Shown: in pieces, positions 26,320-34,749 of the stretch | Layout: each line of letters opens with the position of its first letter | How positions within the stretch are numbered: the stretch's first letter is position 1 | From: Flavisericum labens | GTDB lineage: Bacteria > Bacteroidota > Bacteroidia > Flavobacteriales > Flavobacteriaceae | Direction of reading: 5' to 3' | DNA: 64,000 bases | Assembly: GCF_045446075.1 (NCBI RefSeq) | Contig: NZ_JBJJBQ010000009.1 | Coordinates: 1-64,000 of the forward strand | Translations under genes and position numbers: made by a program | The notes under the pieces: generated by a model | Told to the model about the DNA's origin: nothing | Seen by the model: only the letters and a program-made list of their open reading frames with translations | Database searches by the model: none

Positions 26320-27335
26320 GCGGTTTTTATTTTTCGTTTTGTTCCATACACCCGATTTTTGATAACAGAATCTATGTGAGGAGAAATGGCATTGGCCAAC
26401 AATATGGAATACATAACCCCTTCTGATAAACCACCCCAAATTCTGATAATAATGGTTAGTATGCCAATAATACCCCCATAAATCCATAAGCCGAGTGGCG
26501 TAATTGGTGATGATACCATGTCTGTTGCCATAAATACTGCACCTAGCATCAATCCTCCAGACAATAGCATAAACATAGGTGAGGGGTAAAGCTCACTATT
26601 GAATAAATAAAGTGCTCCACTTAATAAGAAAGCACTTAACAGTACCGCTACTGGAATTCTCCAAGACATCATATTTCGTGCAATTAAATAGACACCACCC
26701 AAAGCAATGATTATGGCACAGGTTTCTCCTGTCGAACCGCTTATTTGGCCAAAAGCTAACTCTGCTGTCGATGTTGTGATTCCGTCAAATTTAAAGGCTG
26801 AAAGGGGAGTTGCTCCCGAAATAGCATCATATTGAGGCTCCATAAACGGCCAAGTAAATACCGACTCGGAAATAGTTGAGAATCGGTTGGACAAAAATGC
26901 AGGATGCCATGTGGTAATTGCAACCGGAAAGGCTGCCTGTAAAACAGCTCTGGCAACAAGTGCTGGATTAAATACATTATAGCCTAAACCTCCAAAAATA
27001 TATTTACCGAGAGTAATCCCAATAACTCCTCCTATGAAAGTCATCCATAATGGAAAGCTTGGAGGTAAAGAAAGCCCTAATAGTAAACCCGTAATTACTG
27101 CTGAATAATCGCCAACAGTAGTTTCTTTTTTGGATAGTTTACATAAAACATGTTCGGCTATTACACTGGCAAGGGTGGCTGTAAGAATGACCAGTAAAGC
27201 ATTTATCCCAAAAGAATAGACGGAGAAAAACACAACTGGCAATAACGCCCAAACCACGTTTTTCATAATGTCTTCGGTACTTCGCCCTTTAACAATATGC
27301 GGCGACGAGCTAATATCTAAAGTTTTTTTGAGCAT
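26316..27335 (-). CDS. rnfD: Rnf complex membrane subunit RnfD (covalent FMN)
   Basis: 339 residues, about nine to ten membrane helices. The SGATPLSAF motif near 170-178 holds the Thr that is covalently flavinylated. RnfD is homologous to NqrB and lies in the ion-pumping core. Its start directly abuts the rnfC stop with no gap, and its stop overlaps rnfG. Confidence 0.94.
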   Translation of the reverse strand: MLKKTLDISSSPHIVKGRSTEDIMKNVVWALLPVVFFSVYSFGINALLVILTATLASVIAEHVLCKLSKKETTVGDYSAVITGLLLGLSLPPSFPLWMTFIGGVIGITLGKYIFGGLGYNVFNPALVARAVLQAAFPVAITTWHPAFLSNRFSTISESVFTWPFMEPQYDAISGATPLSAFKFDGITTSTAELAFGQISGSTGETCAIIIALGGVYLIARNMMSWRIPVAVLLSAFLLSGALYLFNSELYPSPMFMLLSGGLMLGAVFMATDMVSSPITPLGLWIYGGIIGILTIIIRIWGGLSEGVMYSILLANAISPHIDSVIKNRVYGTKRKIKTA

Positions 27336-28685
27336 TTAAATTCTGTTTTTTTGAACTTCGCGCTTTCTTACGATTCGTTTTGCCAATCGAAAATACTGTA
27401 CCAATGGAATGTGAGAAGGACATACATAGGTGCACGATCCGCATTCAAAACAATCCATTAGATTAAAATCTGAAGCCATTTCGTTATAGGCTTCAAATTT
27501 TGCCAGTATACCCAGTTTAGATGGATTCAATAAAATAGGACAAGCATCTACGCAGGCACCACATTTAATGCAAGGATATGTTTTAGGTATTCGATTTACA
27601 TTTTTTTTTGTAAAAACTAGAATGCCTGATGTGCCTTTAACAATAGATATGTTGAGGTTTGAAACAGCAACCCCCATCATGGGGCCACCCATATATACTT
27701 CGCTGATTTCTTCGTCAATTCCCACCTGTTCAAGAACAAAACGTAATGGTGTGCCTATTGGAATGGTATAATTTCCTTTCTTTTTAACCCCCGGGCCTGC
27801 AATAGTAATGACCCGCTCCTGTATGCCTTGACCATGGGGCAGCAATCTGCCTATCTCTGCAGTTGTCGCAACATTTACAACAACCACACCAACTTCTATA
27901 GGAAGCTTTCCTGACGGAATTTCTTCACCCAAAATGGATGTGACCAACATTTTCTCCGCTCCCTGTGGATATTTAACAGGGAGTACTTTTACGGTAACAG
28001 GCAAACCTTTGGGGATATGTTTTTTTAAATGATTAGCGGCATCTTGCTTATTGGCTTCAATACCAATAATCACTTTTTGTGTTCCCGTAGCTTTCAATAA
28101 ATATTTAATGCCATTAAAAATGTCCTTTTCTTGTTCTAACATGACACGGTGGTCTGTAGTTAAATAGGGCTCACACTCAATGCCGTTGATAATCAGTGTG
28201 TCACATGTTTTTCCCTCAGGAACTTTCAACTTTACATGTGTTGGAAATGCAGCGCCACCCAGCCCTACAATGCCGGCATCTTGAATTCCCTGAAGAATTT
28301 CTTCAGATGTGGCCGTGTCAGGGTCAATCGGACTTCCTTCAAGCACTTCCTGAGTTGAAAAAGGAAATGCTTCAAGAAAAATACCGGGAGACATTTTTCC
28401 CGAAATAGTGGGGACATTTGCAATTTTTCGAATCGTACCAGATACCGGAGCGTGCATGGGCACAGAAACATAACCACCTGCTTTCGCTAGTAATTGACCA
28501 CGATGCACTTCCTGTCCTTCCCGAACCATTATTTCTGAAGGCGCACCGATGTGTTGTGCCATTGGCAAAATAATAACCGGTGAAAATGGAAACTGCTTTA
28601 TAGCCAAACTATTAGTTTCGTCCTTGCTTTCCGGCGGGTGGATACCGTGTTTAAACGTGTCTTTATAAAAATTGAAAAATGCCAT
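27336..28685 (-). CDS. rnfC: Rnf complex subunit RnfC (NADH-binding, iron-sulfur)
   Basis: 449 residues, typical of the short RnfC class without the long Ala/Lys-rich tail seen in E. coli RsxC. N-terminal barrel-sandwich domain (about 30-120), flavoprotein/NADH-binding Rossmann-type region with GLGGAAFPTHVKL near 142-154, SLBB region, and two [4Fe-4S] motifs near 370 (CIKCGACVDACP) and 410 (CFECGSCTYVCP). It is the entry or exit site for NADH. It follows nifJ by 15 bp. Confidence 0.95.
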   Translation of the reverse strand: MAFFNFYKDTFKHGIHPPESKDETNSLAIKQFPFSPVIILPMAQHIGAPSEIMVREGQEVHRGQLLAKAGGYVSVPMHAPVSGTIRKIANVPTISGKMSPGIFLEAFPFSTQEVLEGSPIDPDTATSEEILQGIQDAGIVGLGGAAFPTHVKLKVPEGKTCDTLIINGIECEPYLTTDHRVMLEQEKDIFNGIKYLLKATGTQKVIIGIEANKQDAANHLKKHIPKGLPVTVKVLPVKYPQGAEKMLVTSILGEEIPSGKLPIEVGVVVVNVATTAEIGRLLPHGQGIQERVITIAGPGVKKKGNYTIPIGTPLRFVLEQVGIDEEISEVYMGGPMMGVAVSNLNISIVKGTSGILVFTKKNVNRIPKTYPCIKCGACVDACPILLNPSKLGILAKFEAYNEMASDFNLMDCFECGSCTYVCPSHIPLVQYFRLAKRIVRKREVQKNRI

Positions 28686-28700
28686 TATGCTATTTGTATA

Positions 28701-31700
28701 TTAATTATACTTCTCGCCTCGGCTTATCCATTTTTCCATATCCTTTGCTAATTGCTCAGAAGGTAATCCTGGATGAATAACACCGGCCGTGCATTTTTCT
28801 GCTGCTTTAACCAAATCTTCATAAGGTCCTGCTTTCGGATTTTTTATGTACGCTTTGTTATTTTCATTGTAAGCAAAAATATTCGAGTTGAGCTTAATAC
28901 ACTCATCGCATGAGGTACATTCATCTGTTTCCAACCACGGTGCCATATACTCCCCATTTGTTGACTGCTCTTCAACTGCTACACCATTGTTTTCTGCTGG
29001 TTTATCCATAGCCATTTTCAGAATACCATTGCCATTTCCGCCAGCAAGTTTCATGAGACCTTGCGCGATATTTCCAACCACCTCGTTTCTTATTTTTTCT
29101 TCAAGGTTTTCTTCTTGTGGTTTTTCTATTTCTACGCCTGCAATATCACGCAACATCAACCAGAAATCCCGTCGTTCTTCACAAGATTCAACAATAGGTT
29201 TTGCAACCAAAACTCGGTTGAGTTTTTGGTTTCGGTCTACAGCCCAGATATAAGGGAATTTGCCTTCACGTTCGTTGTCATCCAATTCTAAAAATTCAGC
29301 CAACAAAATCATATTATCATTCCAGGCGTTTCGCGGTACTTTTCTAAAGTGTTTCCTGAATCGTGCCTCGGTTAATGCAAAATCTGCAAACGTCATAGGT
29401 AATTGCATCTTTTGTTCTTGACCATATTCTAGATATTTTAAATTGTAGGTAGGCCAAACTTGATCTATAGCCGGATTACCAGCTAAATCAAATGCTTCCC
29501 TAGCTTTTATTCCATGGTCTGGGTTGTATTTGAATATAGGATAAGCTCTGGATTCTACAGCCAGTTTTGCCTGATGTGCACCCAAATCGTCTGCCACACC
29601 ATGTTCAGGCTGACAGGTTGTATACAGATTGAAAAGCGCTGGACGTTTGGTCATCAAACCGTCAATGAACCCTTCAATCATTTGACCCGTATTGGCCAAT
29701 GTGGCTTGCATAACGTAGGTGTTTCTATGAGCCATGGCAATGAGACCAATCTCTTTTCGAGGTTCGCTTTTTCCTTTCCATACTTTACCGTATTGAGCCA
29801 TGTCTGAAACCTGGCCGATAAACCCTGAAGTACAAGCCTGACCACCTGTATTGGAATATACCTGTGTATCAACAATGATGACTTTTATCGGTTTTCCGGA
29901 AGCCATCAAACGAGATAGGTTTTGGAAACCTATATCATACATAGCGCCATCACCACCAAGTGCTACTACTGGCGGACATAGCAACCATTCTTTGTCGGTA
30001 AATTGTTTCCAATTGAAATAGGTGAAGAAATCGTCATGCTCAGCGGCATCATATTTTCCTTCGAGCTCCAATTCTGCCTTACGTATAGCTTTAAAGCCAT
30101 CAGCCATTTTAGCCATATGGCCTTCAAAGATTCCCATGGCCATAGACGTTGAATCTTGGAATAAGTGATTGGCCCAAGGAAATGGATAAGGGTTGAATGG
30201 CCAGGTGCTGCCCCATACCGATGTACAACCAGTGGAGTTAAGCATTCCCATGTTAGAGCGACCTTTACCTGTAGTTCCATTAGTATATTTCCATTTGAGA
30301 TTTTTCAACTGAGCAAGCAGTTGAGTCACGTTCCTTAGCCATTCTTGGTCCACCGGCTCGCCACCCTGTTCAGATTCTAACCTACGGGTTATTTCAGCCA
30401 TGGTTAAATCTGAATTTTGCATTTCGGTAACAATTTTGGACATGGTTTCTGAGTCGGTCAAATTCACCCGATTCATTAATTTAACTTGAATGTGTTTTTC
30501 CAGTTTATCTGTAAGTTCCTCCAAATACGCCATGTGTTTTTCAATACGCGGCTGCATGAGGGATTCAACAGTTGCAGTAAAAATATGTACTACTGATTTC
30601 TCGGAACAACCCAAACATGCGCCATCACCACTAGCAAAATTCAAGTAAGCCTCTTTATTCAAGAGAATGGTTTCGAGTGGACCAATTTTTTCCTCTAAAT
30701 CATCAATACGATTAAATTTTTGAGGTGTACTGGGTAAATCCATCCACAAATCCCATTCCTTGTTCAATCTTGCAATTGAGCCCTCGGTTTGAGGTATTTT
30801 AATAAGTGCCTCGTCATTACAGACTTTCACACATTCCATACATCCTTTACATGTAGTTGGATTAATGGTTATGCTGAATAACCCTCCACTATTTTCTTCT
30901 TTTTTCTCATGATTATCAAAATAGGGGCGGGTTAAAGCGAATTTAAATTCTCCCAATTCATCTTTAAACCAATCAAATTCTTTGGCTAATTCCGCACGGT
31001 TATCGGAGCCGTCAAGAGTCATATCAATGCCATGCTTAATAAAATCATTAACAGTTGCCCCATTTTTTGAGGCGGAAAATAATTTTCGAACATGACCTTC
31101 TAGTTTACGCACTGCTTTGGGTAAATGCTCAACTTTTCCATGATTCCTTTTTACCCGTTTTATGATGGTGTCAAAAACATCGGACACATCACTAACAAGT
31201 CCGGGTATAGCTGTGTCAGGACAAATGGTGTAACAATCACCACAAGCCGTACAGTTATTTGGAACCCATTCTGGATGTTCAAAACGAATACCTGTCATAT
31301 CTCTAAATACCGATGAAACAGCTGGCATCACGCTCAAACCTATGAATGGGTCGGTAAGGTTGTCATTTCCCATTCCTTTTAAATAGAAATTACCTGTTTG
31401 TTCCCAAAAGCGATGAATATCACTAAGTTTAGATTCACTCTGAGGGATTTCTTTTATCATCCTTGGAATTGGTACACCAGCCACAACACTACCATTTGTT
31501 TTGTTTTTGGCTCCTAATTCTTTTTTGGTAATTTCATGTACTTCATCAAAACCACGTTTTACCACACGCATATTATCATCAACAACGCGTTGGCCCTTCG
31601 ATCCAAATTTGTGTTGTAGTTGGTCTTCAATCGCTTTTAATAATTTTTCTTCTGATAATCCAGATTTTTTCATTAGTGGAGAGGCAGCGAAAAAAGCACC

Positions 31701-33644
31701 TTGGAAGGCAATCCCTTGCATACGCAATTGCAATTCGGGATCGGTCGCTTCTTCACGTGCAATTTTGAATCCATCAATATAGAACACATGAATATCATTA
31801 TCTATAATTACCTTTTGGTAATGTTCAGGAATTTCACCCCATACTTCATCTGGAGTTTTTTTATCGCTCTGGATAATGAAACTGCCACCTTTTTTAAGTC
31901 CAGCTAGCGCGTTGGTATGTTTAAATACGTTCGGGTCTGGTGATAACACCACATCAACGAAGTAATATTCGCAATTTATTCGAATAGGCTCAGAAGCGGC
32001 AGCTAGATAGTAGGTGGTAGGTTGCCCTTTTTTCTCCGAGCCATATTTTGGATTCGCCTTAATGTTATATCCCAGTAGTTCATACAAGGTCATCGCGAGG
32101 TTTTTACCTGTAGTAATGGCACCCCAGCCACCTATGGAGTGGAAACGTACTGTGATGGCATCTTTTGGCATAAGGTTGGGGTTTTCAGATCCCCTAACGG
32201 CCAATTCTTTAATATTGGGATAAGATGCTTCAATGGTTTCCTGATATGCCTTTTGCTTTGGTGAATTCGGTACTGTTCGAATAAAATCTATGGACAGATA
32301 AAATTGCTTTTTATGTTTGCCATCTGGTAGCATATTTTCAATCGCTCCTATGATGCCTTCTGGCTGTAAATCCCGGCTACCCAAACCAAATGCCCCTGAA
32401 TAAATTGCTGGGATATCCGATAAAGTATATGAGGTTAGTTTAGGGTAAGGTTTCTGTTTTTTATTTATACCGTTTTCAATACACTTGTTCAAAACAGACC
32501 GAACTTCTCGAGTAATGGGTGAATCGACAGCCAGTGGTTGGTCCAGTCGCTCTAAAATGGTAACCGCTTTTTTTCCTTTCAATATCTCACCGAGCATGTC
32601 TGCTGGGAATGGTCGGAACATCACCAAGTCAACTACTCCTGCTTTAATTCCACGTTTTTCACGTAAGTAATCCACAACGACTTCGGCACTTGGTATCAAA
32701 CTTCCCTGACCTAAAATAAGGTAATCGGCATCTTCTGCTCGGTAAGTCATAACGCGTTCATAACGTCTACCTGTAAGTTCATGGTATTCTTCAAAGGCTC
32801 GGTCTGTCAATTCTTCAATGTGATCAAAGAAGAAAGGACGTTGAGCAGCTACACTTTGCATGTAGGAGTCTTGGTTTTGTACTATACCTGCCATTAAGGG
32901 ATTGTCTACATCCCATAGCTCGGGAATACGGCGACGTGTTTCACCATAAATAATACGTTGGGCAGGCGTTGGTGTTTTGATAATATCATCGGGCCGGCCT
33001 AGATATTCTTTAATCAATTCGCGTTCTGGTAAAAGAAACGACTCGATTAAATGAGTAGTTAAAAAACCATCCTGTGCAATGATACCTGGAGTAAGAGCCA
33101 ATTCCGCAATACGGTGTGCTATAATGTTCAGGTCAGCAACGTGTTGTGCTTTTTTAGCGAACATTTGAAAAAACCCCGTATCATCCACAGCATGATAATC
33201 ATCATGACCGGCGTGGACGTTTAGGGTAGATTTGGTCATTGCTCGTGCACCAATATTTAACACATAGGTAAGTCGCTTACCTACTGCAGCATAGAGTGAT
33301 TCGTGCATGTAGGCAATACCTTGACCGGATGAAAAGTTAGCTGCACGCAAACCAGTCATTGACAGACCAGCGGTTACCGCTGCTGCTGCATGTTCTCCTT
33401 CTGGCTCTATAAATATCAATGGTTTGTCAGAAATATTCAAGTGCCCTTTGGCGGCTGCATCAGCCCAAAATTCACCCATTTGTGTGGAGGGTGTAATGGG
33501 ATATGCTCCAGCGGCATCGGTGGATTCACGTTCACACATGATTGCTGCCGTGTTTCCATCGGTGGCAACCGGTTTACCAGGATATTTAAAATCAATTGAT
33601 TTGTTTTTCTTTTCTGTTTTTTTTTGAAATATCGACGTGCTCAT
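28701..33644 (-). CDS. nifJ: Pyruvate:ferredoxin oxidoreductase, long form with C-terminal ferredoxin domain
   Basis: 1647 residues, clearly longer than the usual 1170-1200 of NifJ. Order: domain with AYPITPSTQMGE (alpha part, about 40-55), CoA/transketolase C-terminal part, gamma domain with GGWGAITTGKN near 510-520, two [4Fe-4S] motifs near 796 (CTACGDCYTICP) and 928 (CKGCMECVKVC) separated by about 120 inserted residues, beta part with CLGCSE, TPP motif GDGAMYD near 1231 and YSNTGGQACTS, and finally an extra ferredoxin-like domain near 1570-1625 (CTSCDEC then a distant Cys). It converts pyruvate and CoA to acetyl-CoA, CO2 and reduced ferredoxin. Position before rnf genes implies its electrons feed Rnf. 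The 2-oxoacid preference is assumed. Confidence 0.93.
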   Translation of the reverse strand: MSTSIFQKKTEKKNKSIDFKYPGKPVATDGNTAAIMCERESTDAAGAYPITPSTQMGEFWADAAAKGHLNISDKPLIFIEPEGEHAAAAVTAGLSMTGLRAANFSSGQGIAYMHESLYAAVGKRLTYVLNIGARAMTKSTLNVHAGHDDYHAVDDTGFFQMFAKKAQHVADLNIIAHRIAELALTPGIIAQDGFLTTHLIESFLLPERELIKEYLGRPDDIIKTPTPAQRIIYGETRRRIPELWDVDNPLMAGIVQNQDSYMQSVAAQRPFFFDHIEELTDRAFEEYHELTGRRYERVMTYRAEDADYLILGQGSLIPSAEVVVDYLREKRGIKAGVVDLVMFRPFPADMLGEILKGKKAVTILERLDQPLAVDSPITREVRSVLNKCIENGINKKQKPYPKLTSYTLSDIPAIYSGAFGLGSRDLQPEGIIGAIENMLPDGKHKKQFYLSIDFIRTVPNSPKQKAYQETIEASYPNIKELAVRGSENPNLMPKDAITVRFHSIGGWGAITTGKNLAMTLYELLGYNIKANPKYGSEKKGQPTTYYLAAASEPIRINCEYYFVDVVLSPDPNVFKHTNALAGLKKGGSFIIQSDKKTPDEVWGEIPEHYQKVIIDNDIHVFYIDGFKIAREEATDPELQLRMQGIAFQGAFFAASPLMKKSGLSEEKLLKAIEDQLQHKFGSKGQRVVDDNMRVVKRGFDEVHEITKKELGAKNKTNGSVVAGVPIPRMIKEIPQSESKLSDIHRFWEQTGNFYLKGMGNDNLTDPFIGLSVMPAVSSVFRDMTGIRFEHPEWVPNNCTACGDCYTICPDTAIPGLVSDVSDVFDTIIKRVKRNHGKVEHLPKAVRKLEGHVRKLFSASKNGATVNDFIKHGIDMTLDGSDNRAELAKEFDWFKDELGEFKFALTRPYFDNHEKKEENSGGLFSITINPTTCKGCMECVKVCNDEALIKIPQTEGSIARLNKEWDLWMDLPSTPQKFNRIDDLEEKIGPLETILLNKEAYLNFASGDGACLGCSEKSVVHIFTATVESLMQPRIEKHMAYLEELTDKLEKHIQVKLMNRVNLTDSETMSKIVTEMQNSDLTMAEITRRLESEQGGEPVDQEWLRNVTQLLAQLKNLKWKYTNGTTGKGRSNMGMLNSTGCTSVWGSTWPFNPYPFPWANHLFQDSTSMAMGIFEGHMAKMADGFKAIRKAELELEGKYDAAEHDDFFTYFNWKQFTDKEWLLCPPVVALGGDGAMYDIGFQNLSRLMASGKPIKVIIVDTQVYSNTGGQACTSGFIGQVSDMAQYGKVWKGKSEPRKEIGLIAMAHRNTYVMQATLANTGQMIEGFIDGLMTKRPALFNLYTTCQPEHGVADDLGAHQAKLAVESRAYPIFKYNPDHGIKAREAFDLAGNPAIDQVWPTYNLKYLEYGQEQKMQLPMTFADFALTEARFRKHFRKVPRNAWNDNMILLAEFLELDDNEREGKFPYIWAVDRNQKLNRVLVAKPIVESCEERRDFWLMLRDIAGVEIEKPQEENLEEKIRNEVVGNIAQGLMKLAGGNGNGILKMAMDKPAENNGVAVEEQSTNGEYMAPWLETDECTSCDECIKLNSNIFAYNENNKAYIKNPKAGPYEDLVKAAEKCTAGVIHPGLPSEQLAKDMEKWISRGEKYN

Positions 33645-33702
33645 AGGATGAGATTTTTTGATGCATTATTTTAATGATTACTTACCAATTAATATGGCAT
33701 GA

Positions 33703-34056
33703 TTAGTCAACTAATTCTTTGGTATATGCGGCTAAATCAATACAGTTTTCCATTTGGTCAAATTCAGCGCTATACTCGTAATCCTTAGTAAATGTTATTG
33801 GGCTCAAATCAAAATCTTTGAACTTATCATTGATGGCTTGGCATTTTTTGAGCAAAAGCTCTGCAGTATCCTCTTCATTAAACCTTACATCATTTTTTAA
33901 TAGAAATCCCATTAAATAAGAGGATATGGAGTTACGCACACTTCTGCATACCATATATGGTACGACATCTTCTGCCGGTCTATTCAATTCGCTTTGCGCT
34001 GATTTAAGAAATTGTTCGGCCTGTTCGAATTTGATTTTGATATTATTGGTGTCCAT
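33703..34056 (-). CDS. HEPN-like helical protein of unknown role
   Basis: 117 residues, nearly all helical, Glu/Asp/Lys-rich, with no signal peptide. Length and the pattern EQAEQFLKSAQSEL with VRNSISSYLMGFLL resemble HEPN-type domains, though the catalytic RxxxxH motif of HEPN RNases is not present. It is the first gene of the redox operon, 58 bp before nifJ. A helper or regulatory role for the operon is possible but unsupported beyond position. Confidence 0.6.
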   Translation of the reverse strand: MDTNNIKIKFEQAEQFLKSAQSELNRPAEDVVPYMVCRSVRNSISSYLMGFLLKNDVRFNEEDTAELLLKKCQAINDKFKDFDLSPITFTKDYEYSAEFDQMENCIDLAAYTKELVD

Positions 34057-34749
34057 AAGTGAATATTTTAATTAACAATAGAGAATTGTAAAACTCGTAA
34101 TGAGTAGGTACTAAAATTATGTAAATCAATATTCTTATTTTATGACTTTTGTCAGGAACTATTTGAATGTCAGTATTGAAAAGGGGTTTTGGCTACGAAG
34201 TTATTTTACCCTATATCAAGAATGTAACGATATATTTTATTTGGGGTAGGAGTAAATATGGGGTAGAAACATATGCCGACTTTAGCTGATTGTCTTATCC
34301 TCTGGGTTCTCCTTCTGATTTGATTTATTAATCAAACGGAAGAAAAGTTGTGAACTGAAATAAAAACTTTTTGGTTCGATATTCACCGAAAAACTCTTAT
34401 TTGCGAATAGGGCGGTTTGAACTGTAGATATTAATGTGTTTCGCTATAATGTTGACGTGTTTTTTATTTCGTTGTATTTTAAGGCTTATCTATGCCAGTA
34501 ACATAATTGGTATCATCAACAAAGGTTTTAAAACGATATTGAAACTTTCGTTATTGATAAAAACTGTCGACGGTTACTTGGTAAACAGACTTTTCTCTTG
34601 GCATATTGTATCTAGGCCATCTTTGCCACCTTGAATGGAGATTCCTGTTTATATCCAAACCATGCTTGATTGGTCTGGGAAATAAATATTTTTTTTGTAG
34701 TTAATAATGTTAGGCTCCTCGGTATTTATAGATTACGGTTATCATGCGT
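34057..34749. other. 693-bp non-coding region upstream of redox operon and downstream of GH2 gene
   Basis: The left part (34057-34200) must hold the redox operon promoter. The remainder has many stops in all frames. On the minus strand a start-less open piece (34615-34695) reads WFGYKQESPFKVAKMA then stop, looking like the C-terminal scrap of a lost protein. I assign no gene here. Confidence 0.4.
34143..34154. promoter_or_regulatory. TGAC-N4-GTCA inverted repeat upstream of redox operon
   Basis: TGACTTTTGTCA, 87-98 bp before the first start codon of the redox operon. It resembles the half-site and spacing of CRP/FNR-family operators. An oxygen- or redox-responsive FNR-type regulator would fit the gene content, but the site is short. 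Confidence 0.35.

Noticed and set aside
26320..26487. N-terminal extension of RnfG
   Set aside because: It lies inside rnfD in another frame; ATGA coupling supports the start at 26319.
34434..34634. 66-residue plus-strand ORF in the 34057-34749 gap
   Set aside because: No ribosome site, no recognisable domain, low-complexity hydrophobic composition and surrounded by stops.
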